60,927 nt of DNA from Lachnospiraceae bacterium (lineage in GTDB: Bacteria > Bacillota > Clostridia > Lachnospirales > Lachnospiraceae). Location: assembly GCA_022799175.1 (NCBI GenBank), contig JAAWNY010000010.1, positions 1-60,927 on the forward strand, given 5' to 3'. The translations under genes were made by a program, and so were the position numbers. Below the pieces are notes generated by a model. The model did not search any database. It saw nothing but the letters and a program-made list of their open reading frames with translations, and was not told the origin of the DNA. Below are positions 8,423-17,438 of this stretch, one piece after another (positions within the stretch are counted from its first letter, which is position 1; the number at the start of each line of letters is the position of its first letter).

Positions 8423-9346
8423 ATGGATATTAAAAATCTTGAGACATTTATACAAGTGGCGGAACTTTCTAGCTTTACTAAGGCGGCGGAGAAATCCGGA
8501 TATTCCCAATCTACTGTATCTTTCCAAATTCGGCAGTTGGAAAAAAGCTTGGGGCTTCCTCTTTTTGAACGAATTAACCATACAGTGACACTGACAGCAA
8601 AGGGGCGGGAGGTGCTTGCGTATGCGCATCAAATTCGTCGTTTGACGCAGGAATTGGAGAAGCAGTTGCATAAAGAACAAGAACAAGTCAACGGTCATGT
8701 CCGTATTGCTATGGCAGATTCTCTGTGTAGCTGGCTATTGCGAGGTGATTTTCAAAGTTTTCGAAGCCGTTATCCAGGAATTACCGTGAAAATCATTTCA
8801 GCCAGTACAGAAGAGATGTTTCGTCTGTTAAATCAAAATGAGGTAGATCTCGTCTATACGTTAGATAATCATATCTATGACAGGACATATCGGATTGCCA
8901 GCGAGGAGCAGGTCACAGTACATTTTGTGGCTGGGACCGGATATTTTAGAGCGGGGAAGGAAAAAAAGACGGCAAGAGTAGAACGATTTTCTCTGGAGAA
9001 ATTGACCAGACTTCCTTTTTTGCTTACAGAGAAGGGGATGAGCTATCGGAGGCTGATGGATGAAAAGCTAGCGGCACAGTCGTTGGAGATTCGGCCGATT
9101 CTTGAGACTGGCAATGCCGATCGGATTTGTCAGCTGGTGGCACAAGGAGTAGGGGTTTCTTTTTTGCCAGATTATGTGACAAAGGAGGCAGTAGAAGCAG
9201 GTTTGATTCAATATCTCTGTGTGGAAGGTTTTGAAATGGAGATCTGGCGACAGCTGCTCTATCATCATGATAAATGGGTTTCACCGCCAATGCAGGCGGT
9301 GATGGAGTATCTGGCAGAAAAGCAGGAGAGGATATTACCCGAATAA
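8423..9346 (+). CDS. LysR-family transcriptional regulator
   Basis: The 307-residue protein starts with the classic LysR winged helix-turn-helix (MDIKNLETFIQVAELSSFTKAAEKSGYSQ..., residues 1-60) and continues with a periplasmic-binding-protein-like effector domain. I chose ATG 8423 because it gives the canonical N-terminus; a TTG at 8405 is too close to the only purine-rich stretch (GAGAGGA). The gene diverges from the NSS transporter, which is the likely target, and its end overlaps the end of the convergent export protein gene by 12 bp. The inducer is unknown. Confidence 0.9.
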   Translation: MDIKNLETFIQVAELSSFTKAAEKSGYSQSTVSFQIRQLEKSLGLPLFERINHTVTLTAKGREVLAYAHQIRRLTQELEKQLHKEQEQVNGHVRIAMADSLCSWLLRGDFQSFRSRYPGITVKIISASTEEMFRLLNQNEVDLVYTLDNHIYDRTYRIASEEQVTVHFVAGTGYFRAGKEKKTARVERFSLEKLTRLPFLLTEKGMSYRRLMDEKLAAQSLEIRPILETGNADRICQLVAQGVGVSFLPDYVTKEAVEAGLIQYLCVEGFEMEIWRQLLYHHDKWVSPPMQAVMEYLAEKQERILPE

Positions 9347-9844
9347 AACCCCCAACAGTCCATATGACAATAAGGACATGATCACAGTGGCGATGATAAT
9401 TCCTAGCAGGATAGCAGGGAAGGATTTGCGGATTTTCATATGGAGTAGGGAGGCAACCAGAGAACCAGTCCAGGCTCCCGTTCCGGGCAACGGAATACCA
9501 ACGAAGAGAACCAGTCCCCAGAAGCCATAAGTTTCCACTTGTCCTTTATGCTTATCCGCTTTTTCCCGTACCCAGAGAGCGATGCGATCTAAGATAGGGA
9601 TTCGCTCCATGATATCTAGTACCTTTTCAATCAGCAGCAAGATAAAGGGGATCGGTAACAGGTTGCCGACGATGCAGATAGGAATCGCGCGCAAGATCGG
9701 CACATGCAAGAGAGCAGGGGAAGCAGCTAAAAGTCCGCCTCTCAGTTCCAGAATGGGAATCATGGAGATAATGAAAATGATGGCCTCTCCGGAAACCTTT
9801 CCGCCTAAAGCAGTGGTGAACCATTGTACTAGGGAATCTGTCAT
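9335..9844 (-). CDS. Small multidrug export family membrane protein (COG2426-like)
   Basis: The 169-residue membrane protein matches the small multidrug export family (Pfam Sm_multidrug_ex), with the EAIIFIISMIPILELRGGLL segment near the start, a central amphipathic region with a charged KADKHKGQ stretch, and the GIPLPGTGAWTGSL loop. About four membrane segments are predicted. The family name rests on weak evidence and the transported substrate is uncertain. ATG 9844 was chosen because of the GAGGAC site; the longer open frame upstream adds a lysine-rich stretch lacking a ribosome site. Confidence 0.82.
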   Translation of the reverse strand: MTDSLVQWFTTALGGKVSGEAIIFIISMIPILELRGGLLAASPALLHVPILRAIPICIVGNLLPIPFILLLIEKVLDIMERIPILDRIALWVREKADKHKGQVETYGFWGLVLFVGIPLPGTGAWTGSLVASLLHMKIRKSFPAILLGIIIATVIMSLLSYGLLGVLFG

Positions 9845-9881
9845 AATAAGTCCTCGTTTCTTTTTAGAAATAAATATAACT

Positions 9882-9910
9882 ATTATATGCGATATTGGTA
9901 AAAAATTCAA
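9882..9910 (-). promoter_or_regulatory. Promoter of the small export protein gene
   Basis: On the minus strand TTGAAT (9905-9910), a 17-bp spacer and a perfect TATAAT (9882-9887) point toward the export protein gene, leaving a leader of about 30 nt. Confidence 0.7.
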
Positions 9911-10015
9911 TGACTATCCAATTTCCAGCAGAACTTTGTGAAAATCGAGGATGTTTCTTTTGAAAGAAGTATGGTAGACTTAGGAGAAGTTTGGGAAAGG
10001 AGTTTACCTGCAAAG

Positions 10016-11932
10016 ATGAAACATTTGTGGAAAATACTGGGAAAGCTTATGGTAACGGCATTACTTATCAATCTTCTGATCGAACTTGTCAGTCGTAAAT
10101 CACTGTCTTCTCTGGCGGGATATTTGTTGGGGAATCCGCTGGTATTTCTGGTAAATACTCTGCTGGTGTTAGCGCCTTTTTTGTGGGTGTTTTTTGTGCG
10201 TCGTAAATTCTTTGCGGCTTCGGTGACGATATTTCTGTGGGGGGTGGCCGGGATTACAAACGGAGTGCTTTTAGTGTTTCGCACGACCCCTTTTACGGCG
10301 ACAGATTTGAAGATGATTCCTTATGGGGCAGCGCTTTTGACAACTTATCTGACCTGGTTTCAAATTGTATTGGGGGTAATCGCTTTCGTGCTGGCGCTGC
10401 TGGTTTGTGTGGTGATGTGGAGAAAAGCGCCAATCGATCTACAGCCAGTCAATCTAACACAATCGGCTTGTGTGGCAGCGGTGAGTCTGGCGGTTATCTG
10501 GGGTTGCTTGAATTTGGCGATGATGAGTGGTTTGGTGGCAGTGCGTTTCGGCAATATTGGACAGGCATATCAGGCTTATGGTTTTCCTTACTGTTTTGCA
10601 AACTCGCTTTTTAACACTGGAATTGCCAGGCCGGATACTTATGATCGGGAGGTGGTGGCGGAGTTAGAAGCAGAAGCACTAAAGCCGGAGAAACTCTATT
10701 CTCTGGAAAATAACAAAACGCCCAATATCATCATGGTACAATTGGAATCTTTTTTTGATCCTACACTCTGGCAGAAGAATCCGGTGGATAAAGATCCGAT
10801 TCCCTTTTTTCGCTATCTGGTACGCGATTATCCTTCCGGCTATCTGAGCGTACCTTCGGTGGGGGCGGGGACGGCAAACACAGAGTTTGAGTGCATTACC
10901 GGTATGAATCTGGATTTTTTTGGACCAGGAGAATATCCTTATAAGACAGTGCTGCAAAAGACCGTTTGTGAGAGCATGGCCTTTACTATGCGTGGTTTGG
11001 GTTATCGTGCCCATGCCATTCACAACAATGAGGGTACTTTTTATGATCGCCATAAGGTTTTTGCGCAGCTGGGATTTGAGACGTTTACTCCCATCGAATA
11101 TATGAATCGAATCGAGAAAAATCCTACCGGCTGGTGTCGGGATGAAGTGTTGATAGATGAAATTTTCAAGGCATTGGATTCCTCGGTAGGGCAGGACTTT
11201 ATCTATACCATCTCGGTACAGGGCCATGGAAAATATCCATCTTTTGAATATTATTGCGAACAGATTCATGATATGGATCGTTTCCTTAAAAAGTTGGTTT
11301 ATCGTTTGGCCCGACGTCGCGAACCGACTGTACTGGTGATTTATGGGGATCACTTGCCAGGTTTTGAATGGACTCTGGAGGAGATGAAAAATCGTTCTTT
11401 GTATCAGACACAATATGTTATCTGGAATAATCTAGATTTGCCAGATGTGAAGCGCGATTTAGAAGCCTATCAGCTGACCTCACAGGTATTAAATCTTCTA
11501 AATATTCACGAGGGAACCATGCCTCGTTTTCATCAACATTACCTGAAGAGAAGCACGATGGAACAGGAGGAGTATTTGGAAGCCATGGAACTTCTGGAAT
11601 ATGATATTCTTTATGGAAAGCAGGAGGTATATGACGGAGATTCTCCTTTTGAGGCCACAAAGCTGGAGATGGGGATCACACCGATTCTTCAGAAGGAGAC
11701 GAGTCATCAATCCGGCCGGATTGTGGTGTATGGAGAGAATTTCAATTCATATTCGGTGATCTGCGTCGATGATAAGCCGTTAGAAACGGTACTGGTAGGT
11801 CAGGATTGCCTGACAGCAGATGATGAATTGTGGGGAGAGGATAAGAAAATCACGGTTCAGCAGATCGGCCGCGACAAGGTATCTTTAGGGATTGCACGAC
11901 AAGTGTACGGGGAGGAAACGAAAAAGCCTTAA
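10016..11932 (+). CDS. LTA synthase family sulfatase
   Basis: This protein combines an N-terminal set of about five membrane helices (roughly residues 1-195) with an extracytoplasmic alkaline-phosphatase-fold domain of the lipoteichoic acid synthase type. The metal site begins with IIMVQLESFFDP, and the catalytic threonine is expected in GAGTANTEFECITGMN. Further ligand motifs are HNNEGTFYDRH, SVQGHGKYP and VIYGDHLPG. Such enzymes transfer glycerol phosphate from phosphatidylglycerol to glycolipid or glycan. A C-terminal tail of about 100 residues follows the catalytic domain. I chose ATG 10016 with AAAGGAG at 9996-10002; the frame extends to GTG 9938. Exact polymer unknown. Confidence 0.85.
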   Translation: MKHLWKILGKLMVTALLINLLIELVSRKSLSSLAGYLLGNPLVFLVNTLLVLAPFLWVFFVRRKFFAASVTIFLWGVAGITNGVLLVFRTTPFTATDLKMIPYGAALLTTYLTWFQIVLGVIAFVLALLVCVVMWRKAPIDLQPVNLTQSACVAAVSLAVIWGCLNLAMMSGLVAVRFGNIGQAYQAYGFPYCFANSLFNTGIARPDTYDREVVAELEAEALKPEKLYSLENNKTPNIIMVQLESFFDPTLWQKNPVDKDPIPFFRYLVRDYPSGYLSVPSVGAGTANTEFECITGMNLDFFGPGEYPYKTVLQKTVCESMAFTMRGLGYRAHAIHNNEGTFYDRHKVFAQLGFETFTPIEYMNRIEKNPTGWCRDEVLIDEIFKALDSSVGQDFIYTISVQGHGKYPSFEYYCEQIHDMDRFLKKLVYRLARRREPTVLVIYGDHLPGFEWTLEEMKNRSLYQTQYVIWNNLDLPDVKRDLEAYQLTSQVLNLLNIHEGTMPRFHQHYLKRSTMEQEEYLEAMELLEYDILYGKQEVYDGDSPFEATKLEMGITPILQKETSHQSGRIVVYGENFNSYSVICVDDKPLETVLVGQDCLTADDELWGEDKKITVQQIGRDKVSLGIARQVYGEETKKP

Positions 11933-12081
11933 AATCGAATCCTTGAATTCCCAAAACCCCTGCAAAGTCAAAATATTACAGACGGTTTCCCGTTGCTTCT
12001 CTCTCCTCTTCCTTGGCTGCATTTCTCGTTTCTTTCTCTAAATGACATGGACTGAATGGATGGTGTTTTTTTCGAGGTTAC
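11933..12081. other. Intergenic spacer with repeat fragment
   Basis: No gene is visible between the LTA-synthase-like gene and metY. On the minus strand the stretch 12029-12048 matches 15099-15118 in the big palindrome after cls at 19 of 20 positions (ATGTCATTTAGA core), so this may hold a decayed copy of the same repeat family. The rest is pyrimidine-rich and I see no clear terminator. Confidence 0.4.
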
Positions 12082-12110
12082 TTGAGAATCTCCTTCATTT
12101 GTGATAGACT
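12082..12110 (+). promoter_or_regulatory. Promoter of the O-acetylhomoserine sulfhydrylase gene
   Basis: TTGAGA (12082-12087), a 17-bp spacer and TAGACT (12105-12110) stand about 38 bp before the start codon. No S-box or T-box leader is present. Confidence 0.6.
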
Positions 12111-12147
12111 ATTTCTAATATTTTACGAGATAAAGGAGGAAAACAGT

Positions 12148-13431
12148 ATGAATCAGAATCTGTCAAGGGAAACACTTTGTGTTCAGGGTGGATGGCAGCC
12201 GAAAAACGGAGAAGCGCGGGTGCTCCCCATTTACCAGAGTACTACCTTTAAATATGAAACGAGCGAACAGATGGGGCGTCTGTTCGATCTGGAAGAAAAC
12301 GGATATTTTTATACTCGCCTGGCCAATCCGACGAATGATGCGGTGGCGGCGAAAATATGCGCGTTGGAGGGGGGAGTGGCCGCAATGTTGACTTCTTCTG
12401 GTCAGGCGGCCAATTTGTATGCGTTGATCAACATCTGCTCGGAAGGGGATCATGTGGTCAGCGCTGCGACTATTTACGGCGGGACTTCCAATCTGTTTAC
12501 TGTGACTCTGAAACGGTTTGGTATTTCGTGTACACTGGTAGATCCAGATGCGCCGGAAGAGGAGTTGGAAAAAGCGTTTCGTCCAAATACACGGGCCGTG
12601 TTCGGGGAGACGATCGCCAATCCTGCTCTTGTGGTATTGGATATTGAAAAGTTTGCTCGTCTGGCGCACCGACATGGGGTACCACTAATTGTGGATAATA
12701 CCTTCGCCACGCCGATCAATTGTCAACCTTTTGCGTGGGGGGCGGATATTGTAACCCATTCCACGACCAAATATATGGATGGCCATGCCATGTGCGTGGG
12801 GGGCTGCATTGTAGACAGTGGTAATTTTGACTGGGAGTCCCAGGCAGACAAATTTCCGGGATTGACCACGCCGGACGATTCCTATCATGGCGTGATTTAT
12901 ACGCAGAAGTTTGGAAAAGCTGCTTATATTACCAAAGCAACGGCGCAACTGATGCGTGACATGGGTTCCATCCAGTCGCCGCAGAATGCTTTTTTACTGA
13001 ATGTGGGATTAGAGACATTGCATCTGCGGATACCGCGTCATTGCGAGAATGCGAAACGGGTGGCCGAATATCTGAAGGCCAGAGAGGATGTGGATTGGGT
13101 CTGCTATCCGGGACTAAAGGGAGATAAATATTATGAGCTGGCACAAAAATATATGCCGAATGGCACCTGCGGTGTGATTTCCTTTGGTTTGAAAGGGGGA
13201 AGGGCGGCAGCGGCGAAGTTTATGGATCGCCTGAAGCTCGCGGCTATTGTGACACATGTGGCAGATGCCAGAACCTCTGTGTTGCACCCGGCCAGTCACA
13301 CGCACCGGCAGCTGAACGAGGAGCAGCTAGTGGAAGCGGGAGTAGATCCGTCCATGATTCGTTTTAGTGTAGGGATTGAGAATGTGGAGGATATCATAGG
13401 GGATTTAGAGCAGGCACTGACAGAATTTTAA
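12148..13431 (+). CDS. O-acetylhomoserine sulfhydrylase (aminocarboxypropyltransferase)
   Basis: This PLP enzyme makes homocysteine (or methionine) from O-acetylhomoserine and sulfide or a thiol. At 427 residues it has the length of MetY-type proteins, longer than the 380-residue MetB/MetC group. Visible family motifs are YTRLANPTNDA near residue 60, TSSGQAAN, the DNTFATP aspartate segment and the PLP lysine in HSTTKYMDGHA. The closing RFSVGIENVEDIIGDL is also characteristic. The ATG at 12148 follows AAAGGAGG with ideal spacing. It appears to be monocistronic, with its own promoter. Separating MetY from closely related Cys/Met gamma-lyases is inference from length and motifs. Confidence 0.9.
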   Translation: MNQNLSRETLCVQGGWQPKNGEARVLPIYQSTTFKYETSEQMGRLFDLEENGYFYTRLANPTNDAVAAKICALEGGVAAMLTSSGQAANLYALINICSEGDHVVSAATIYGGTSNLFTVTLKRFGISCTLVDPDAPEEELEKAFRPNTRAVFGETIANPALVVLDIEKFARLAHRHGVPLIVDNTFATPINCQPFAWGADIVTHSTTKYMDGHAMCVGGCIVDSGNFDWESQADKFPGLTTPDDSYHGVIYTQKFGKAAYITKATAQLMRDMGSIQSPQNAFLLNVGLETLHLRIPRHCENAKRVAEYLKAREDVDWVCYPGLKGDKYYELAQKYMPNGTCGVISFGLKGGRAAAAKFMDRLKLAAIVTHVADARTSVLHPASHTHRQLNEEQLVEAGVDPSMIRFSVGIENVEDIIGDLEQALTEF

Positions 13432-13504
13432 TTTTGGGGATTTATATTTTTAACCGGTTCCAGGGATAATGGATTAACGGTGTTTTCCGAAGGAGGATTC
13501 CAAA

Positions 13505-15058
13505 ATGAATCGAAAAAAATGGAAAAAATTCCTGCGGGTAATTTTTGGCAGAACTGCGTTTGTAACCTTGTTTTTGTTGATCCAGATTGCGGTGCTGCTC
13601 GGAGCTTTTCAATGGCTGGGCGATCACATTTTCTTTGTGTATGGCGGTTTTACTATGCTCAGTGCCGTTGTGGTAATTTATATTATCAATAAACGCCAGA
13701 ATCCGATCTATCAGCTGGCCTGGGTAATTCCAGTCCTGGTATTTCCTGTGTTTGGCGCAATGTTTTACATTTTTCTGGAACTGCAGGTGGGAACCCGCAG
13801 GATTGCCAGACGCTTGGACATTATCCTGAAGCGGACGAAGCCATATCTGAAGCAGAATGAGATGGTAATGGCCCGGCTCTTGCGGGAGAGCAAACAGGTG
13901 GCACATCTGGCAGGATATATGGGCCGATATGGCGGCTATCCGATCTATGATAAGACTTATGTGGAATACTTCCCGCTGGGAGATGAGCTGTTTTTGCCGT
14001 TTCTAGAGGAGCTTGAAAAGGCGGAGCGGTATATTTTCATGGAGTATTTTATTGTGGAAGATGGAAAATTCTGGGATTCCGTGTTGGAAATTTTGGCGAG
14101 AAAGGCAAGAGAGGGCGTGGAAGTTCGTTTCATGTATGACGGTATGGGCTGTCTGACTCTGCTGCCTCATCGTTATCCCCAGCAGTTAGAGCGTATGGGG
14201 ATCCATTGCAAAGTGTTTTTCCCGGTAAAACCGGCGCTCACGAGCTATCAGAATAATCGTGATCATCGAAAGATCACGGTGATTGACGGACATACAGCAT
14301 TTACCGGGGGGATCAATCTGGCAGACGAGTATATCAATGAAATTGTACGTTTCGGACATTGGAAAGATACGGCAGTGATGCTGAAAGGAGAGGCTGTCAC
14401 CAGTTTTCTGATGATGTTTTTGCAGATGTGGAACGTATCGGAGCGGGGTGAGGAGGACTACGGGAAATATTTAAGAGATCCGGATTACTGCTACTCTGCT
14501 TGTCTGGATATGGGAGGATATGTAATGCCTTATGGCGACAGTCCTTTGGACGAAGAAGCAGTGGGGGAGTGTGTATATCTCGATATATTGAATGAAGCAA
14601 AGAGCTATGTGCATATTATGACGCCATATTTGATTTTGGACAGCGATATGATTACCTCATTGACGTTTGCGGCCAAACGAGGGGTGGAAGTGATCATCAT
14701 GCCTCATGTGCCCGATAAGATATATGCCTATCTTTTGGCCCGCTCGTATTATCGAGAGCTTTTGGCTGCCGGGGTGCGGATTTTTGAGTATACGCCAGGA
14801 TTTATCCATGCAAAAGTTTTCAGCAGCGATGATGAGAAGGCGGTGGTGGGATCGGTGAATCTGGACTACCGAAGTCTGTATCTTCATTTTGAGTGTGCGG
14901 TCTACTTATATCAGAATCGAGCGGTGAAAGATGTGGAGAGAGATTTTCAAAAGACATTGAAGCAGTGTCAGGAGATCACAGATATAGAATGCCGAAGATA
15001 TCCTCTTTTGAGGCGGTTAGCTGGAGCTGGTTTGCGCCTGTTTGCGCCGCTGATGTAA
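13505..15058 (+). CDS. cls: Cardiolipin synthase
   Basis: Cardiolipin synthase condenses two phosphatidylglycerol molecules at the membrane. The 517-residue protein has two N-terminal membrane helices (about residues 14-65), then two phospholipase D domains. The HKD motifs are HRKITVIDGHTAFTGG near residue 258 and HAKVFSSDDEKAVVGS near residue 435, both complete. AGGAGG precedes the ATG. It converges on the small yjfB-like gene across a perfect 39-bp inverted repeat. The size and membrane anchor fit ClsA-type enzymes of Firmicutes. Confidence 0.95.
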   Translation: MNRKKWKKFLRVIFGRTAFVTLFLLIQIAVLLGAFQWLGDHIFFVYGGFTMLSAVVVIYIINKRQNPIYQLAWVIPVLVFPVFGAMFYIFLELQVGTRRIARRLDIILKRTKPYLKQNEMVMARLLRESKQVAHLAGYMGRYGGYPIYDKTYVEYFPLGDELFLPFLEELEKAERYIFMEYFIVEDGKFWDSVLEILARKAREGVEVRFMYDGMGCLTLLPHRYPQQLERMGIHCKVFFPVKPALTSYQNNRDHRKITVIDGHTAFTGGINLADEYINEIVRFGHWKDTAVMLKGEAVTSFLMMFLQMWNVSERGEEDYGKYLRDPDYCYSACLDMGGYVMPYGDSPLDEEAVGECVYLDILNEAKSYVHIMTPYLILDSDMITSLTFAAKRGVEVIIMPHVPDKIYAYLLARSYYRELLAAGVRIFEYTPGFIHAKVFSSDDEKAVVGSVNLDYRSLYLHFECAVYLYQNRAVKDVERDFQKTLKQCQEITDIECRRYPLLRRLAGAGLRLFAPLM

Positions 15059-15068
15059 TGATACTGAT

Positions 15069-15154
15069 TGCCAAATAAAAAAGAATCCTGCTGCGCCAAT
15101 GTCATTTAGATAAAGAAATGACATTGGCGCAGCAGGATTCTTTTTTATTTGGCA
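15069..15154. repeat. Perfect 39-bp inverted repeat
   Basis: Bases 15069-15107 are the exact reverse complement of 15116-15154, with an 8-nt loop. The arms include an AAAAAA/TTTTTT stretch next to a GC-rich stem, so the structure can end transcription in both directions between the convergent cls and yjfB-like genes. The length and perfection exceed what a terminator needs. Part of it (15099-15118) recurs at 12029-12048, so it may also be an interspersed repeat. Confidence 0.8.
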
Positions 15155-15170
15155 GCCTCTCTTTGCTGTA

Positions 15171-15344
15171 TTAAACCCGAATGTCAAGATTCTGTCCTAA
15201 GCCAGTGACGGATGCCTCGATCATCTGAGCAATGGCATCGCCAGTGACTTCTGCGGTATCCAGAGCTTTGGACAAGACGGCAATGCCCAGTTGACCAGAT
15301 AATTCTACAGCGGGCAGAGTGACAGACAGTGCAGAAATATTCAT
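15171..15344 (-). CDS. YjfB-family small protein
   Basis: A 57-codon gene with a strong AAAGGAGGCGAAC ribosome site and a consensus promoter. The product begins MNISALSVTL and contains GIAVLSKALDTAE, then MIEASVTGLGQNLDIRV at its end. This is the pattern of the YjfB family (Pfam YjfB, called putative motility protein), whose members start with M-D/N-I-A-L-S, carry a central VLKKAMD-like segment and end in N-I-D-x-R-x. The biochemical role of the family is unknown. It is too short for usual gene calling thresholds but I consider it real. Confidence 0.8.
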   Translation of the reverse strand: MNISALSVTLPAVELSGQLGIAVLSKALDTAEVTGDAIAQMIEASVTGLGQNLDIRV

Positions 15345-15368
15345 AATGTTCGCCTCCTTTATGAGAGT

Positions 15369-15397
15369 ATTATAGCAGGTAGGGAGGGGAAATGCAA
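15369..15397 (-). promoter_or_regulatory. Promoter of the yjfB-like gene
   Basis: On the minus strand TTGCAT (15392-15397) and a perfect TATAAT (15369-15374) are 17 bp apart and directly precede the small gene with a leader of about 20 nt. It is a housekeeping-type promoter, not an obvious flagellar sigma promoter. Confidence 0.7.
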
Positions 15398-15529
15398 TTG
15401 GAACTTTGTCGCTGATTACGATCTGTCGAATGAAAGATCAATATCTGGTTTTCTTATGCTCTTATTTGTGGTATTCTTACGAATAGTAAGCAGAATAACA
15501 AAGGAAAGAATGCGATCAGGAGGAAAACG

Positions 15530-16408
15530 ATGAGATTTGGAGCATTGGAAGCAGGCGGAACGAAGATGGTTTGTGCAATCGGAACCAAGGACGGGAGAAT
15601 CTTGGAACAAGTATCGATTCCCACAGAAACTCCGGAAATCACGATGCCAAAACTTTTGGCGTACTTTCAAGATAAGGAAATTGATGCTTTGGGAATCGGC
15701 TGTTTTGGTCCAGTGGATCTCGATTTCCGCTCGGAGACGTATGGCCATATCTTGATGACCCCAAAGCTGGCTTGGAGAGGGTATGATATCTGCGGATATT
15801 TTCGGGAAAATCTGAAGATCCCGGTGGGGTTTGACACGGATGTCAATGGTTCCATGCTGGGGGAGAGCACCTGGGGCTGTGCAAAGGGACTAGATACTGC
15901 TATCTATATTACAGTAGGAACGGGAGTAGGGGTCGGTGTACTTGTAGGAGGAAAACTACTGCATGGAATGCAGCATCCAGAAGGAGGTCACATGCGGATT
16001 CCTGCCAGAGAAGACGATGCCTATCCGGGGAAATGTCCCAGCCATGGACATTGTCTGGAAGGATTGGCAGCAGGGCCGGCCATCGAGGAACGCTGGGGGG
16101 CAAAAGGAACAGCTTTGGCAGAGAAACCTGAGGTATGGGAGCTGGAGGCTCATTATTTGGCGTATGCGATCACGAACTATATTTTGGTCTTGTCTCCTCA
16201 GAAAGTCATTCTTGGCGGCGGGGTTATGCACCAGCAACAATTATTCCCGATGGTGCGGGATAAAGTGAAACAAATGTTGGGGGGTTATTTGCAGACAAAG
16301 GAATTGGAGGATATGGATTCTTATATCGTAGGTCCGTCATTAAATGATAACCAGGGAATTCTAGGAGCCATGAAGCTGGGGATGGATGCGCTGAAAGAAG
16401 GAAGATAA
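15530..16408 (+). CDS. ROK-family fructokinase
   Basis: The 292-residue sugar kinase has the ROK layout: an N-terminal phosphate loop GALEAGGTKMVCAIG, a second one in YITVGTGVGVGV near residue 127, and the zinc-binding signature with HPEGGHMRI, then CPSHGHC and LEGLAAGPAIE (about residues 146-180). This short ROK subgroup with LEAGGTK is the ScrK-type fructokinase, which makes fructose 6-phosphate from fructose. Its immediate downstream partner manA interconverts fructose 6-phosphate and mannose 6-phosphate, which supports the call. A perfect AGGAGG site is present. Confidence 0.88.
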   Translation: MRFGALEAGGTKMVCAIGTKDGRILEQVSIPTETPEITMPKLLAYFQDKEIDALGIGCFGPVDLDFRSETYGHILMTPKLAWRGYDICGYFRENLKIPVGFDTDVNGSMLGESTWGCAKGLDTAIYITVGTGVGVGVLVGGKLLHGMQHPEGGHMRIPAREDDAYPGKCPSHGHCLEGLAAGPAIEERWGAKGTALAEKPEVWELEAHYLAYAITNYILVLSPQKVILGGGVMHQQQLFPMVRDKVKQMLGGYLQTKELEDMDSYIVGPSLNDNQGILGAMKLGMDALKEGR

Positions 16409-16423
16409 GAGGGAGAAAGAATA

Positions 16424-17365
16424 ATGAAAGAAATGATAAAGCTGAATCCAGTTTTTAAAACGATGGTGTGGGGCGGAAATCGGATGCGGGATTATTTTGG
16501 ATATGAAATTCCAGGAGAGAATACAGGAGAGGCGTGGGTGGTGAGTGCTCATCCCCAAGGGGATTGTCTGATATCAGAGGGCATGTTTGCGGGAAAAAGC
16601 CTCTCCTGGTTGTGGAAGAATCATCGCGAGTTATTTGGGAATATTGAAGGGGAAGAATTTCCGCTGCTAGTGAAGTTTATTGATGCTAAGGAGGATCTGA
16701 GCATTCAGGTGCACCCGGACGATACCTATGCAGAGGTTCATGAAAATGGAGCCAGAGGTAAGACGGAATGTTGGTATATCCTGGATTGTGAGAAGGATGC
16801 GGATATCATTGTGGGGCATCAGGCAAAAACGAAGGAGGAGATGAAACAATGGATGGAAGAAAACCGCTGGGAAGACTTTTTGAAGGTTCGTCCTATCCAT
16901 CCAGGGGATTTTTTTCAGATCCCGCCGGGAACCGTTCATGCGATTCGAAAAGGAACATTATTAATTGAAATCCAGCAAAATTCAGCCATCACTTATCGGA
17001 TGTACGATTATGGGCGTATGCCAGGAGGAAAGTTGCGGGAGCTTCATTTAAATCAGGCACTGGATGTGGTTCAGTGTCCTCATGAGGATTACGTGGAAGA
17101 AAAGCAGGTTTTTCATGGCAACAGATATGACAAAACATTTCTGGTGAGTTGTCCTTTTTATACCGTGGAGAAATATGATATCCGGGGAGCGCTTATGATG
17201 GAACAAAAGCAACCATTTTTGATTGTCAGTATTATTGACGGCGAAGGAATGATCGATGAAAATCCAGTAAAAAAAGGCGCCTGCCTGATTTTGCCGGACG
17301 GATATGGAACGATCCGTATCAAAGGAAATTTAAGCCTTGTGACAGCTCATATTGGATGGAGATGA
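16424..17365 (+). CDS. manA: Mannose-6-phosphate isomerase, class I
   Basis: This zinc cupin enzyme interconverts mannose 6-phosphate and fructose 6-phosphate. The 313-residue length matches the short type I form of Firmicutes. Zinc ligands are seen in LSIQVHPDDTYAEVHENG (about residues 89-106) and in the PPGTVHAI segment near 170; ETCWY-like TECWYIL follows the first metal motif. It starts 15 bp after the fructokinase stop and forms a two-gene operon for fructose/mannose use. Confidence 0.93.
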   Translation: MKEMIKLNPVFKTMVWGGNRMRDYFGYEIPGENTGEAWVVSAHPQGDCLISEGMFAGKSLSWLWKNHRELFGNIEGEEFPLLVKFIDAKEDLSIQVHPDDTYAEVHENGARGKTECWYILDCEKDADIIVGHQAKTKEEMKQWMEENRWEDFLKVRPIHPGDFFQIPPGTVHAIRKGTLLIEIQQNSAITYRMYDYGRMPGGKLRELHLNQALDVVQCPHEDYVEEKQVFHGNRYDKTFLVSCPFYTVEKYDIRGALMMEQKQPFLIVSIIDGEGMIDENPVKKGACLILPDGYGTIRIKGNLSLVTAHIGWR

Positions 17366-17377
17366 CTGGATAAAGCC

Positions 17378-17438
17378 CCCTTTCTTTGTACATACTAGAA
17401 AAATCGGCACAACAATTGTGTAAAAGGCAAAGAAAGGG
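17378..17438 (+). promoter_or_regulatory. Leader hairpin covering the ribosome site of the ClpP-like protease gene
   Basis: An 11-bp perfect inverted repeat (17378-17388 with 17428-17438) brackets a loop that itself holds CACAA/TTGTG pairing. The right arm ends in AAAGGG, which is the ribosome binding site of the gene at 17447. It could hide that site or cap the manA transcript. There is no uridine tail, so a simple terminator is unlikely. Confidence 0.4.

Noticed and set aside
10679-11413. 244-codon open frame antisense to the LTA-synthase-like gene
   Set aside because: No motif or ribosome site; lies entirely within a convincing gene on the other strand.
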